A DNA stretch of 64,000 bases from Luteibacter jiangsuensis (GCF_030812295.1 NZ_JAUSSK010000005.1:124001-188000), one strand, 5' to 3'. Positions 1 to 9,283 are shown, numbered from the stretch's first letter. Notes: generated by a model from the letters alone, not told the origin. Numbers and translations: made by a program.

Positions 1-360
1 AACGGACAGGCCTTCACCAAGGTCTTCCAGTTATTGAGCAGACACGGCGTGAAAGAGGTAAACGTCTATACCGGTGCTCATGGCGAGCCTTATGGCAGGA
101 ACTGGCACCTTCGCACGGGAGAAAGACTGGATGTGGAACCGAAGTTCTTCCTCGAAGACCTCGTGCACACAAAAAGAGCGGCCAGGGCCACGGGAGTGAC
201 GATCAACCCCATCAACATGGCCTTGTTGAACAGGCAGCAGATGCAACACCACTTACTGAAGGACGGTGTTCACCTCATCGGCAGTTGCTTCGGATTGTCC
301 GACGAAGTCGTCATGGAGGCGCTGAACATCCAGCAGGCAACGGTGTACCTGCTGACGTGA
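1..360 (+). CDS. RHS-associated C-terminal domain protein (5' end outside window)
   Basis: The reading frame is open from base 1 and ends with TGA at 358-360, so only the last 119 residues are seen; TTG at 34 is probably internal. The fragment matches the C-terminal modules of the two RHS-core proteins downstream (2040-3149 and 3189-4328). It carries G-A-HG with His at fragment residue 27, then G-R-NW, and a hydrophobic strand ending GSCFG with Cys at residue 96. The His-Cys spacing of 69 residues equals that of the paralogues (68 and 70). By analogy the missing part should hold an RHS core, but this cannot be seen. The His/Cys layout suggests a caspase-fold peptidase-like domain; that is inference. 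It converges with the oxidoreductase gene at 383. Confidence 0.7.
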   Translation, partial: NGQAFTKVFQLLSRHGVKEVNVYTGAHGEPYGRNWHLRTGERLDVEPKFFLEDLVHTKRAARATGVTINPINMALLNRQQMQHHLLKDGVHLIGSCFGLSDEVVMEALNIQQATVYLLT

Positions 361-382
361 AAGTCCACGAGGGAAGCAGGAA

Positions 383-1759
383 TCAGCGGGCTGGCGTCAG
401 ATTCCCGACGAGGGTCGGAATGAGTTCCGACACCGTCGGATGAATCGGTACCGCCCATTGCAGGGTACCGATCGGCGCATCCGCGTTCATCATGTCCAGG
501 ATGCCGTGGATCGCTTCATCGCCGCCCGTGCCAAGGATGGCGGCGCCGAGGATCTTCTTCGTTTCCGCATCGGCCACCATCTTCATGAAGCCCCACGTCT
601 CCGCCTTCTCCACCGCGCGCCCGACACGTGTCATCGGACGCTTCGATATCAGCAACGGCCGACCGGACTGGCGCGCCTGCGACTCGGTCATACCGACGCG
701 TCCCAGTGGCGGGTCCACGTAAAGCGCATAGCCCAGGATGCGATCGCTGACCTTGCGCTCCTCCCCATCGAGCAGGTTGGCGGCGACGATTTCGTAATCG
801 TTCCACGCCGTGTGCGTGAACGCACCCCTGCCGTTGCAGTCACCCATTGCCCATACGCCTTCGGCACTGGTCCTGAGGTAATCGTCGACTTTGATGTATC
901 CCTTGTCGTCCGTCTCGATGCCTGCCTTGTCCAGGCCGAGGTCGTCCGTGTTGGGACGACGGCCCACGGCTAGCAGCACATGCGTACCGACGACCTCGGG
1001 AGATCCCTCGGTGCAGTCCACGCCGATCTTCACGCCGCGCTCGTGCTTCCCCAACGTGATGCAGCAGGCGTCCGTGCGAACGGCGATGCCTTCGGCTTCG
1101 AGGAACGCACGGATCTCGGCCGAGACGTCCTCGTCTTCGTGGCCGATCAACCGGGCGCTCTTTTCCACGATGGTGACCTCGGCGCCGAAGCGCCGGAACA
1201 TCTGGGCGAACTCGAGACCGATATAGCTGCCGCCGACCACCACCAGATGTCCGGGCACGGTTTGCAGTGGAATGATGGTGCTGTTGGTGAGGTAATCGAC
1301 CTCGTCGACACCCGGGAAATCCGGCACGTTGGCGCGGCCGCCGACGTTGAGGAAGATCTGGGGCGCCTCGAGCGTTTCGCCATTCACCTCGATCCGTCGC
1401 GAACCGGTGAATCGCGCATGCCCACGAATGAGCGTAAGCCCCGGCATCGATGCCAGCCAGTCCTCGTTGCCCTTGCGCGAGTCGAGGATCACCTTGCGGG
1501 CCCGAGCGGCAATGGTCGGCATATCGATGGACAGCGGACCGGTGCGGACGCCGTATTCCGCACCTCGCTGTGCAAGACGGGCCGCATAGGCGCTGGCGAC
1601 GAGGGTCTTGGTCGGCTTGCAGCCGGTGTTGACGCAGGTGCCGCCCACCAGATGCCGCTCGATGATGGCGACGGTCTTGCCCGCCCCGGTGAGGCGGTTG
1701 GCCAGCGCCGGCCCGGCCTGCCCGGCCCCTACGATGATGGCGTCGAAGGTATGGGTCAT
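383..1759 (-). CDS. FAD-dependent pyridine nucleotide-disulphide oxidoreductase (mercuric reductase-like)
   Basis: A 458-residue class I flavoprotein disulphide reductase. Residues 11-23 form the FAD-binding GAGQAG loop. The redox-active disulphide is CVNTGC (Cys42/Cys47). The NAD(P)-binding glycine loop GGSYIG lies near 176-181, and a C-terminal HPTVSE motif (His440, Glu445) supplies the catalytic His-Glu pair. Length and motifs fit the dihydrolipoamide dehydrogenase/mercuric reductase superfamily. There is no N-terminal HMA domain and no vicinal C-terminal CC pair as in true MerA, and no mer genes are nearby, so mercury reduction is unlikely; the substrate is unknown. It stands alone between an RHS fragment and tRNA-Arg and is not part of an operon. 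Confidence 0.85.
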   Translation of the reverse strand: MTHTFDAIIVGAGQAGPALANRLTGAGKTVAIIERHLVGGTCVNTGCKPTKTLVASAYAARLAQRGAEYGVRTGPLSIDMPTIAARARKVILDSRKGNEDWLASMPGLTLIRGHARFTGSRRIEVNGETLEAPQIFLNVGGRANVPDFPGVDEVDYLTNSTIIPLQTVPGHLVVVGGSYIGLEFAQMFRRFGAEVTIVEKSARLIGHEDEDVSAEIRAFLEAEGIAVRTDACCITLGKHERGVKIGVDCTEGSPEVVGTHVLLAVGRRPNTDDLGLDKAGIETDDKGYIKVDDYLRTSAEGVWAMGDCNGRGAFTHTAWNDYEIVAANLLDGEERKVSDRILGYALYVDPPLGRVGMTESQARQSGRPLLISKRPMTRVGRAVEKAETWGFMKMVADAETKKILGAAILGTGGDEAIHGILDMMNADAPIGTLQWAVPIHPTVSELIPTLVGNLTPAR

Positions 1760-1778
1760 GGGGAGCTCCGGCTCTGAA

Positions 1779-1855
1779 TGGTGACCCCGGCCCGATTCGA
1801 ACGGGCGACCTTCCCCTTAGGAGGGGGACGCTCTATCCAGCTGAGCTACGGGGCC
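1779..1855 (-). tRNA. tRNA-Arg (anticodon CCT)
   Basis: The reverse strand folds into a full cloverleaf: acceptor GGCCCCG pairing with CGGGGTC (one G-T), D-arm GCTC, anticodon stem TCCCC/GGGGA around loop CTCCTAA, and T-loop TTCGAAT. The 3' CCA is encoded at 1779-1781. Anticodon CCT reads the rare Arg codon AGG. The gene sits between RHS-type accessory genes. tRNA genes are common integration sites, but I see no integrase or flanking duplicate of the 3' end in this window. Confidence 0.95.
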
Positions 1856-2039
1856 AAGGATGCGAGGATACCGGAGGCGGTCGGGAGACAAAAGACAAGT
1901 CCGGGGAAATTCCGGCGCCCTGACGCCTAAGCTCATGACGGATCGCCGGAAACCGCAGGTGCGCCTACACCGTTATCGCTATAGGCGCGGACGCCATCCT
2001 GTGCATTAAATCCTGGTACTCCAACAGGAAGGAACGTCA

Positions 2040-3149
2040 GTGAAGGAGGTCGCGCCCGCCACCCATATCTATGGCGCCTACGGTGAAATCGGGATGGTGG
2101 GCCAGATGGCAGGCTCCGCGTACGCGGGACAGCTCGCCGAACCAGGCACTGGCGAGTACGTACTCGGCCATCGCCTGTTTTCGCCGGTTCTGCGACGTTT
2201 CCTCGATCCCGATCCCGTCAGCCCCTTCGGCGACGGCGGCTTGAATCGCTACGCTTACTGCGGCGGCGACCCGATCAACCGCACCGACCCGAGCGGTAAC
2301 GCGTGGTGGGACTGGGCCGCCGCAGGCTTGGGCATGAACGGGGGTTTCAACGGGCCGGTGGAAAAACAGCGCAGCCTTACCGGCGCCGTCTCCATGGTGA
2401 TGCCGGCGACCGCTGCCGTACTCGATGTGGTCACCGTTGCGGCCGAGATCGGAACACCGGTTTCGATGGCGGCGGGTGCCCGGAAATCCCCTGCCGTCTT
2501 TGGTTGGCCCGGACTGGTCGCCGGCCTCACCCCCGGAGGCGTCGCCCTGACGGCGAAGCCTCCCGCGACATCGGCGCGCTACGTGGGTCGGGGACGAAGA
2601 GAGCCGCAGGACGCGGATTTACCGCGCTACAACATCGAAGTCGTTTCGGCCAATCGGCGTCCGCCTCATAAGTTTCGGCTTTCTGGACAGACAGGGCAGC
2701 TGGTATTGAAGACACATTGGTTCGTGACGCCCGATCCGCTCGAACCCGGAAATACTCACTGGGGCGCGGACACACCCGTCAACTCCAGGAGCCTTCTCAG
2801 TCCCCTGCGAAAAATAGGAAGGACACCCATCGTCGATGAACGTAGAAATGTCTATCTCTACAGCGGCGTCCATGGCGACGTGCGAGGTGAAAACTGGGCC
2901 AATCAACGACGATTGCTTGCAGATCCCAGGCTCTTCCATGTAGACGTCAGTGATTACTCCTTATTCCAGCGCTACCTTCCGGGCCGCCATCTCTCCATCG
3001 AGGACATCGGTGGCATCTCGTTCGACGACATGATCGAAAAGATCTCGCGACCCGGTATCCATCTTCATGGTTACTGCTTCGGCGCGATAGACAACCTGAT
3101 GCTCGACCTTCTCTGCGCCGATCCGGTTCCCGTCTATCTGAAACATTGA
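2040..3149 (+). CDS. Short RHS-core protein with caspase-like His/Cys C-terminal module (copy 1)
   Basis: A GTG start at 2040 is supported by AGGAAGGA at 2026-2033. The product has 369 residues. Residues about 10-90 are an RHS-repeat-associated core (YGEIG..., GHRLFSPVLRRFLDPDP, GGLNRYAYCGGDPINRTDPSG-like end), ending in the hallmark DP-x-G. Residues about 95-180 are an Ala/Gly/Pro-rich hydrophobic linker containing VFGW. The C-terminal module has GVHG (His278), G-E-NW and HGYCFG (Cys346). No signal peptide and none of the large beta-cocoon repeats are present. A 7-bp inverted repeat (GCGCCTA/TAGGCGC, 1961-1988) lies upstream. Copy 2 follows after 39 bp and no immunity-sized gene lies between. 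Function unknown; a toxin or peptidase role is inference. Confidence 0.8.
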   Translation: MKEVAPATHIYGAYGEIGMVGQMAGSAYAGQLAEPGTGEYVLGHRLFSPVLRRFLDPDPVSPFGDGGLNRYAYCGGDPINRTDPSGNAWWDWAAAGLGMNGGFNGPVEKQRSLTGAVSMVMPATAAVLDVVTVAAEIGTPVSMAAGARKSPAVFGWPGLVAGLTPGGVALTAKPPATSARYVGRGRREPQDADLPRYNIEVVSANRRPPHKFRLSGQTGQLVLKTHWFVTPDPLEPGNTHWGADTPVNSRSLLSPLRKIGRTPIVDERRNVYLYSGVHGDVRGENWANQRRLLADPRLFHVDVSDYSLFQRYLPGRHLSIEDIGGISFDDMIEKISRPGIHLHGYCFGAIDNLMLDLLCADPVPVYLKH

Positions 3150-3188
3150 GCACGCACATGTCCACCGCTGAAAGGAACTGATCGCGGC

Positions 3189-4328
3189 ATGGCCTGGACG
3201 CCACTCATGAGTCACATCTACGGCGCTTTCGGCGACAGCGCGGCGATTGGACAGCACGCGCGCAGCGCCTACACTGGAGCATGCGTGACGCCTGGCACCG
3301 GCGCCTATGCACTCGGTCGTCGCCTGTATTCCCCGGTACTGCGACGCTTCCTCAATCCCGATCCGGTCAGTCCCTTCGAAAGTGGCGGTTTGAATCGCTA
3401 CACCTATTGCGGTGGCGACCCGGTCAACCGGACCGATCCCACCGGCAATACGTGGCGGACGTGGCTGACTTCCATTCTGGGATTGTCCACGCCCCCGGTC
3501 CGCACCGCCGGAGGAAGCAGCGGTTTGCCACACTCCCCGGCAGGGGATACCACCGCCGACGCCATCGCGTCGCCAACCGTCCTCGCCTCCGCCGTGAGTG
3601 CCATCGCGGACACGACCGCGCCTCTGGTCACTCTGGGCTCCATCGCATCGAGGACGGCGCAAGCCCCAAAAGCCGGTGGCGTTTTCGGCTGGACATCGCT
3701 CGGTTCGGGCCACGCTCCGGGAGATCTCACGTCATTGGACAACATCCCCTTGGGGGGCGTCGCTGTCGAACAGCGTCAGGACTATCGCAGGACCACCCAT
3801 ACGTTCTCGAACGGCGATCACCAGATCGATAACTATGAGGGTCGTGCGGCACTTCTCGAACAGGTGCCGACGAGGCTGACCGCGGCGCCTTCGGACGTCC
3901 TCACCCGGTGGTGGTCTATCCCAAACGCCAAGGGAGGGACCAACTATGTCGCTGACTCGGCGATCTATCTTAAGGAAGTGTTCCCGCTGGTCCACTCGAT
4001 AGGAGCCAGCGCCGGCAGCCGGCGGATTATCCTGCTCGTCGGGGCGCACGGCTCGAGCGACGGGATCAACTGGGCCAATGGACGTCGACTCTACGTCGAT
4101 CGCCGCTTCTACGAGGCGGCGAACACTATCCAGTCCATCCATGCCGCGGAGGCGCGGAGGCGCGATGACGACGTCGAAGTCCGGAATATTGGCGATATGT
4201 CGAATATCGACTTCGTCCGCGTGTCGAACGGCAATGCCATTGTCGTGCACGGCTATTGTTATGGCGTTGCCGACCGGGAACTGATGTTCGAACACAATGT
4301 TCGACGGACCGCCACTTATCGGCTGTGA
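3189..4328 (+). CDS. Short RHS-core protein with caspase-like His/Cys C-terminal module (copy 2)
   Basis: Starts at ATG 3189 with AAAGGA at 3171-3176; a second ATG at 3207 aligns better with the core start of copy 1 but has no clear ribosome binding site. The product has 379 residues. The RHS core (residues about 8-85) is close to copy 1 in DNA and protein, including the sequence up to GGDPVNRTDPTG. The middle (about 90-250) is diverged but keeps an Ala-rich linker ending VFGW. The end again has GAHG (His287), G-I-NW and HGYCYG (Cys357). This pattern of conserved core, variable middle and conserved dyad suggests tandem duplication followed by diversification. It converges with a small DUF2188-like gene. 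Function not established. Confidence 0.8.
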   Translation: MAWTPLMSHIYGAFGDSAAIGQHARSAYTGACVTPGTGAYALGRRLYSPVLRRFLNPDPVSPFESGGLNRYTYCGGDPVNRTDPTGNTWRTWLTSILGLSTPPVRTAGGSSGLPHSPAGDTTADAIASPTVLASAVSAIADTTAPLVTLGSIASRTAQAPKAGGVFGWTSLGSGHAPGDLTSLDNIPLGGVAVEQRQDYRRTTHTFSNGDHQIDNYEGRAALLEQVPTRLTAAPSDVLTRWWSIPNAKGGTNYVADSAIYLKEVFPLVHSIGASAGSRRIILLVGAHGSSDGINWANGRRLYVDRRFYEAANTIQSIHAAEARRRDDDVEVRNIGDMSNIDFVRVSNGNAIVVHGYCYGVADRELMFEHNVRRTATYRL

Positions 4329-4349
4329 TCCCTTAACGATGGCGATGGC

Positions 4350-4610
4350 CTAGCGCACCGCCCCCAACAGCCGGCTCGGCAGGGGCGGCGGACGCGCCGG
4401 CCGTTTCGCATCGCTTCCGAAAGGGCGCCAGACACCGTCGGCACCCTCGATCCCGATGCTGGTATCACCTCCTTCGGCGGCCGCCCGCTTCATGGCCGAG
4501 AGCAGGGCGTCGAAACGGCTATCGAAACGGGAAAGCACCTCACCGTCGAGGCGCACGGCCCAGGAATGGCTTTCGTCGGGGTGGTAGGGGATCTCATAGA
4601 TTCGGGACAT
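4350..4610 (-). CDS. Small DUF2188-like protein (WAVR family)
   Basis: Start chosen at ATG 4610, giving 86 residues; an upstream in-frame start at 4649 would add 13. The core has an aromatic/WAVR-x-D strand, a helix rich in Asp-Ala-Leu and an Ala-rich stretch ending in GG, then a strand and G-x-WRPFG. It is related to the 70-residue protein at 48002-48214, which keeps WAVR-x-D, the DAL-helix, GG-x2-S and the final G-x-WR. This resembles DUF2188-type small proteins of unknown function. The Pro/Arg-rich tail (KRPARPPPLPSR) is unique to this copy. It is transcribed divergently from the aldehyde dehydrogenase gene. Confidence 0.6.
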   Translation of the reverse strand: MSRIYEIPYHPDESHSWAVRLDGEVLSRFDSRFDALLSAMKRAAAEGGDTSIGIEGADGVWRPFGSDAKRPARPPPLPSRLLGAVR

Positions 4611-4791
4611 GGGCGCCACCCGTCCAGTGAAGAAACTCAAGGCCAGCATGGACTTGCACCAGTGACCGCAGGGTCTTCATAACGTCCCCCGGCAACGACG
4701 CCCCGCAGACATCCGTCCTGCGCTGCACAACGGGGGGTGAAGGGTGCGTTTGCTAGAATCCCCGTTTTACCCGTCTTCCATGGAGAGCCTC

Positions 4792-6327
4792 ATGTCCGGC
4801 AAGATCCTCGCAGCGCTCGGCCTCGCCGCCAACGAATCCGGTACCTACCTCGGCCGTGGCGAATGGGCCGCCACCACGGACGCCGGCACGCTGTCGCCGA
4901 CCAATCCGGCCACGGGCGACGTGATCGCGACGGTGCGTGCCTCCAGCGCCGCCGATTACGAAACGATCGTGCAGCGCGCCCAGGAAGCCTTCGCGGTCTG
5001 GCGCACCACCCCTGCCCCGCGTCGCGGCGAAGCCGTGCGCCTGTGTGGCGAGGCCCTGCGCAAGCACAAGGACGCCCTGGGTTCGCTGGTCGCCCTGGAA
5101 ATGGGCAAGATCAAGCCCGAGGGCGACGGCGAAGTGCAGGAGATGATCGATATCGCGGATTTCGCGGTCGGCCAGAGCCGCATGCTCTACGGCAACACCA
5201 TGCATTCCGAGCGCCCCGGCCATCGTATGTACGAGCAATGGCATCCGATCGGCCTCGTGGGCATTGTCAGCGCGTTCAACTTTCCGGTCGCCGTCTGGGC
5301 ATGGAACGCCTTCCTCGCCGCGATCTGCGGCGACATCTGCATCTGGAAACCGTCGCCGAAGACGCCGCTCTCGGCCATCGCCACGATGAAGATCTGCAAC
5401 GAGGCGCTGAAGGAGGCCGGTTTCCCGGACATCTTCTTCCTCTTCAACGACGCCGGCACCGACCTGGCGCAGGCTTTCGTCGATGACAAGCGCATCCCGC
5501 TGATCAGCTTCACCGGATCGACCAAGGTCGGCCGCATCGTCGGCGAACGCGTGGCGAAGCGCATGGGCCGCAGCCTGCTCGAACTCGGCGGCAACAACGC
5601 GATCATCCTCGACAAGTCGGCCGACCTGAAGCTCGCCATCCCGGCCATCGTGTTCGGTGCCGTCGGAACCGCCGGGCAGCGCTGCACCAGCACCCGCCGC
5701 GTACTGGTGCATTCGTCGATCCACGACACCGTGGTCGACACGCTGGTCAAGGCCTACGGGCAGCTCGAGCAGAAGATCGGCGACCCCACGCTTTCCACCA
5801 CCCTGATGGGGCCGCTGAACAGCCCCGAGGCCGTGCAGGCGTATCTCGCCGCCATCGAACAGGCCAAGGCCGCGGGCGGCACGGTGCGCACGGGCGGCAA
5901 GGCGCTCACCGACCGCAAGGGCAACTTCGTGCTGCCGACGATCGTCACGGGCCTGAAGAACTCCGACAAGGTCGTGCAGACGGAAACCTTCGCGCCGATC
6001 CTCTACGTGATGCCCTTCGACACCCTCGATGAAGCCATCGCCGAACAGAACGCCGTGCCGCAAGGCCTGTCCTCGGCGATCTTCACGCAGGACCTGAAGG
6101 CAGCCGAGCAGTATCTTTCGGCGTCGGGCTCGGATTGCGGCATCGCCAATGTCAATATCGGCACCTCGGGCGCGGAGATCGGCGGCGCCTTCGGTGGCGA
6201 GAAGGAAACCGGCGGCGGCCGCGAGTCGGGCTCGGATGCCTGGAAGGTGTACATGCGCCGCCAGACCAACACCATCAACTACTCGGACGCGCTGCCGCTG
6301 GCCCAGGGTATCAAGTTCGAGTTCTGA
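4792..6327 (+). CDS. ALDH7-type aldehyde dehydrogenase (probable aminoadipate-semialdehyde/piperideine-6-carboxylate dehydrogenase)
   Basis: Start placed at ATG 4792, preceded by GGAGAG; the frame stays open to 4744 but that start lacks a binding site. The product has 511 residues. Catalytic Cys298 lies in GQRCTST and the general base Glu264 in LELGGNN. The NAD-binding fold is N-terminal. The C-terminal stretch [19 protein letters not shown] followed by a Tyr/Met/Arg-rich segment is typical of ALDH7/antiquitin enzymes, which oxidise alpha-aminoadipate semialdehyde (cyclic P6C form) in lysine catabolism. Glutaryl-CoA dehydrogenase at 16918 would fit the same pathway. A -10-like TAGAAT lies at 4754-4759 but a matching -35 is not clear. 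Monocistronic or followed by the methyltransferase gene after 16 bp. Confidence 0.85.
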   Translation: MSGKILAALGLAANESGTYLGRGEWAATTDAGTLSPTNPATGDVIATVRASSAADYETIVQRAQEAFAVWRTTPAPRRGEAVRLCGEALRKHKDALGSLVALEMGKIKPEGDGEVQEMIDIADFAVGQSRMLYGNTMHSERPGHRMYEQWHPIGLVGIVSAFNFPVAVWAWNAFLAAICGDICIWKPSPKTPLSAIATMKICNEALKEAGFPDIFFLFNDAGTDLAQAFVDDKRIPLISFTGSTKVGRIVGERVAKRMGRSLLELGGNNAIILDKSADLKLAIPAIVFGAVGTAGQRCTSTRRVLVHSSIHDTVVDTLVKAYGQLEQKIGDPTLSTTLMGPLNSPEAVQAYLAAIEQAKAAGGTVRTGGKALTDRKGNFVLPTIVTGLKNSDKVVQTETFAPILYVMPFDTLDEAIAEQNAVPQGLSSAIFTQDLKAAEQYLSASGSDCGIANVNIGTSGAEIGGAFGGEKETGGGRESGSDAWKVYMRRQTNTINYSDALPLAQGIKFEF

Positions 6328-6343
6328 CCGAACGGATGAGGCC

Positions 6344-7111
6344 ATGACCGACCTTCGCTCCACGGAACGTTTTTCCGACCGCGTCGAGGACTACGTCCGC
6401 TATCGCCCGGACTACCCTCCGGCGCTGGTCGAGTGGCTGCATGGCCTCGGCGTCCATACCGGCTGGACCGTCGCCGACGTCGGCGCGGGCACGGGCATAT
6501 CGAGCAAGCTGTTCCTCGACGCCGGGCATCGCGTGACCGCCGTCGAACCGAACGCGGCGATGCGCGCGGCCGCCGAGCGCTGGCTCGGTGGCGAGGAGCG
6601 CTTCCGTGCCGTGGATGGCACCGCCGAGGCCACGGGCTTGCCTGACGACTCGGTCGACCTCGTCGCCGCCGCGCAGGCGTTCCACTGGTTCGACAAGGAA
6701 AGGGTGCGCGAGGAGTTCGCGCGCATCCTGCCGTCACGGGGCCTGGTCGTCGTGTTCTGGAACAGTCGCCGGCTGTCGGGCACGCCGTTCCTGGAAGGGT
6801 ACGAGCGACTGCTGCACGAATACGGCGTCGATTACATCAGCATCGCGGAGCGCTACGCCGACGACGAGAGCATGGCGCGCTGGTTCGGCCATGGCTATCG
6901 TGGCATGGCGTCGTTCCCGCACGGCCAGAAGCTCGACTACGACGGACTCCTGGGCCGCCTGATGTCGTCGTCGTACGCACCCAAGCCCGGGCACCCCAAT
7001 CACGAACCGATGCTGTTCGCGCTGCGCTCGCTGTTCGACGCGACCCAGGCCAATGGCACGATCGACTACGACTACGACACCCGCGTCTTCGCGGGCCACC
7101 CGGACGCCTGA
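6344..7111 (+). CDS. Class I SAM-dependent methyltransferase
   Basis: Starts at ATG 6344 and gives 255 residues. The N-terminus begins with a [20 protein letters not shown] motif common in small UbiE/YafE-like methyltransferases. SAM-binding motif I is [15 protein letters not shown] at about residues 44-58, then a V-T-A-V-E-P acidic strand end, D-G-T-A-E and an AAQAFHWFD motif. The substrate is unknown. It overlaps pyrD by one base (TGATG) and so probably shares its transcript, although a direct link with pyrimidine synthesis is not evident. No membrane segment is visible, so it should be cytosolic. Confidence 0.8.
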   Translation: MTDLRSTERFSDRVEDYVRYRPDYPPALVEWLHGLGVHTGWTVADVGAGTGISSKLFLDAGHRVTAVEPNAAMRAAAERWLGGEERFRAVDGTAEATGLPDDSVDLVAAAQAFHWFDKERVREEFARILPSRGLVVVFWNSRRLSGTPFLEGYERLLHEYGVDYISIAERYADDESMARWFGHGYRGMASFPHGQKLDYDGLLGRLMSSSYAPKPGHPNHEPMLFALRSLFDATQANGTIDYDYDTRVFAGHPDA

Positions 7112-8139
7112 TGTACGAACTGATCCGCCCCCTGCTCTTCGCACTGGATGCCGAGATCGCGCATGGCCTGACCCTGTACGCCGCCGACGTCGCGCAGCGC
7201 AGTGGCATCTCGGGCTGGATCGCGAAGCCGCCATCGGACCTGCCGGTACGCGCTTTCGGAATCGATTTCCCCAATCCGGTGGGGCTCGCCGCGGGCCTGG
7301 ACAAGAATGGCGCGCACCTCGACGGTCTCGCCGCGCTGGGCTTCGGCTTCGTGGAGATCGGCACGGTCACGCCGCGTCCGCAGGCGGGTAACGACAAGCC
7401 ACGCATGTTCCGCCTGCCACGGCACGAAGCGATCATCAACCGGCTCGGCTTCAACAACGAAGGTATCGACGCGCTGGTGCGCAACGTGCACAAGGCTTCG
7501 TTTCGCGGCGTGCTCGGCATCAACATCGGCAAGAACAAGGACACGCCGAACGAGCGTGCCGTCGACGATTATCTTGCCTGCCTGGAACGCGCGTATCCGT
7601 TGGCCAGCTACATCACCGTGAATATCTCCTCGCCGAACACGCAAGGACTGCGCGATCTCCAGGAAGAGGAAACATTGCGCCGCTTCATCGGGACGCTGCG
7701 CGAGGCACAGGAGCGGTTGGCGGGCCAGCATGGCAAGCGCAAGCCGATGCTGCTGAAGATCGCACCGGACCTGTCGGACAACGAACTGGACGCCATGGCG
7801 GAGGTGCTGCTCGCCTCAGGCATCGACGGCGTGATCTGCACCAACACGACGATCGAACGCGCCGAGGTCGCGGGCGATCCCAACGCGCATGAAACCGGCG
7901 GCCTGTCCGGCCGGCCGCTGTTCGCCCGGTCCACCGCGGTGCTGCGCGGCATGCACGCGCGCCTGGCGGGCAAACTGCCCCTCGTGGGCGTGGGCGGCAT
8001 CCTCGACGGTGACAGCGCCGCCGGGAAAATCGAGGCCGGCGCCACGCTGGTGCAGCTCTATTCCGGCCTCGTCTATCGCGGCCCCGGGCTGATCGCCGAG
8101 GCGGTCGCCGAGATCCGCCGCCGGGGGCTCGCGGCATGA
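7111..8139 (+). CDS. pyrD: Dihydroorotate dehydrogenase (quinone), class 2
   Basis: 342 residues, the usual length for class 2 enzymes that oxidise dihydroorotate to orotate with FMN and pass electrons to quinone at the inner membrane. The N-terminal amphipathic helix ([17 protein letters not shown]) is the membrane-associating segment of this class. Conserved motifs include [22 protein letters not shown] and [14 protein letters not shown], which holds the catalytic-base Ser (residues 173-174), and near the end GVGGILDG. The start overlaps the stop of the methyltransferase gene, and the stop overlaps murB by ATGA, indicating translational coupling. Confidence 0.97.
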   Translation: MYELIRPLLFALDAEIAHGLTLYAADVAQRSGISGWIAKPPSDLPVRAFGIDFPNPVGLAAGLDKNGAHLDGLAALGFGFVEIGTVTPRPQAGNDKPRMFRLPRHEAIINRLGFNNEGIDALVRNVHKASFRGVLGINIGKNKDTPNERAVDDYLACLERAYPLASYITVNISSPNTQGLRDLQEEETLRRFIGTLREAQERLAGQHGKRKPMLLKIAPDLSDNELDAMAEVLLASGIDGVICTNTTIERAEVAGDPNAHETGGLSGRPLFARSTAVLRGMHARLAGKLPLVGVGGILDGDSAAGKIEAGATLVQLYSGLVYRGPGLIAEAVAEIRRRGLAA

Positions 8140-9176
8140 ACAACGCGCCAGTCGACATGGGCGGGTTCAGCCTGGCCAGCGATGCGCCGCTCGGTGGCCG
8201 CAACACGCTGCGCGTTGACGCACGGGCGAAACTGCTCGCCGAGGTGCGCGATCCGGCGAAGATTCCCGAGTTGCTGGCGTACCCCGCCGTGAAGGAAGGC
8301 AAAATCCTCGTGCTCGGCGAAGGCAGCAACCTGCTCATCAAGGGCGATTTCGACGGTACCATCCTGGCGATGGCGACGCGTGGCGTCGAGACCTTCCAGC
8401 GCGACGATCGCGTGCTGATACGCGTAGCCGCGGGGGAGCGCTGGGACGACTTCGTACGCTGGTCCCTGGGCCAGGGCTACGCAGGCCTGGAAAACCTCAT
8501 CCTCATTCCCGGCACCGTCGGCGCTTCGCCGATCCAGAACATCGGCGCCTACGGTGTCGAGGTGGCGGAATTCATCGATACCGTGGAAGCCTGGGATACG
8601 CATGCGGGCGAGTTCGTCGTGCTGGACAAGACGGCCTGCGCTTTTTCGTATCGCGACTCCAGCTTCAAGCAACAGCCGGGCCGCTGGATCGTCGTGGCCG
8701 TGACCTTCTCCCTGCCCCGCGAACGCCCGCTCTCGCTCGACTACGCGGGCATCCGCGAGGAAGTCGAGAAGATGGGCATCGAGCGCGCCACGCCCTATCA
8801 CGTCGCCGAGGCCGTCGTGCGCCTGCGTTCGCGCAAGTTGCCCGACCCCGCCGTCATCGGCAACGCTGGCAGCTTCTTCAAGAATCCGATCGTCGGCGCG
8901 GCGAAGGCCGAAGCACTCGTCCTCGCCCATCCGGGCCTGCCTGTGTGGCCACATGCCGGAGGAACGGCGAAGATCTCCGCCGGCTGGCTGATCGAGGCCG
9001 CCGGTTTCAAGGGCCAGCGCGATGGCGACGCAGGGATGTCGAACCGCCACGCCCTGGTGCTGGTGAACCACGGCAAGGCGACCGGCCCGCAGCTCTGGGC
9101 CTTCGCACAGAGGGTGATCGCAGGGGTCGAGGCCATGTTCGGGGTGACACTGGAACCTGAGCCACTGGTGGTCTGA
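8136..9176 (+). CDS. murB: UDP-N-acetylenolpyruvoylglucosamine reductase
   Basis: 346 residues, type I (E. coli-like) length. MurB reduces enolpyruvyl-UDP-GlcNAc to UDP-MurNAc with NADPH and FAD in peptidoglycan precursor synthesis. FAD-binding signatures are GEGSNLLI and [19 protein letters not shown]; the loop YRDSSFK is present. The proton donor Ser is residue 246 in [10 protein letters not shown], and a C-terminal Glu lies in the PEPLVV tail. Its ATG overlaps the pyrD stop codon. The pairing of a pyrimidine gene and a cell-wall gene is presumably an operon of convenience. Confidence 0.96.
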   Translation: MNNAPVDMGGFSLASDAPLGGRNTLRVDARAKLLAEVRDPAKIPELLAYPAVKEGKILVLGEGSNLLIKGDFDGTILAMATRGVETFQRDDRVLIRVAAGERWDDFVRWSLGQGYAGLENLILIPGTVGASPIQNIGAYGVEVAEFIDTVEAWDTHAGEFVVLDKTACAFSYRDSSFKQQPGRWIVVAVTFSLPRERPLSLDYAGIREEVEKMGIERATPYHVAEAVVRLRSRKLPDPAVIGNAGSFFKNPIVGAAKAEALVLAHPGLPVWPHAGGTAKISAGWLIEAAGFKGQRDGDAGMSNRHALVLVNHGKATGPQLWAFAQRVIAGVEAMFGVTLEPEPLVV

Positions 9177-9188
9177 GCCCAGCGGCGC

Positions 9189-9217
9189 ATGTCATGCCGG
9201 TGTAAGAGCCCCGTCAT
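9189..9217 (+). promoter_or_regulatory. Candidate PhoB box upstream of ppk1
   Basis: Three heptamers with the 11-bp period of PhoB half-sites: ATGTCAT at 9189-9195, GTGTAAG at 9200-9206 and CCGTCAT at 9211-9217, each separated by 4 bp. The outer two match CTGTCAT in 6 of 7 positions, the middle in 4 of 7. The site lies 67 bp before the ppk1 ATG, and ppk is a known Pho-regulon member in other proteobacteria. Sequence match only. Confidence 0.45.
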
Positions 9218-9283
9218 ACCCTCGCGCAGGCGGCGTACCATGAGGGCGTCGCGATCCGCGACGAGGACGCCACCCTGGACACG

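Noticed and set aside
383-1759. True mercuric reductase (merA)
   Set aside because: It lacks the N-terminal HMA domain and the C-terminal vicinal Cys pair, and has no mer neighbours; only the general disulphide reductase family is supported.
1779-4328. Genomic island inserted at tRNA-Arg
   Set aside because: The RHS genes look accessory, but there is no integrase and no repeat of the tRNA 3' end on either side within the window.
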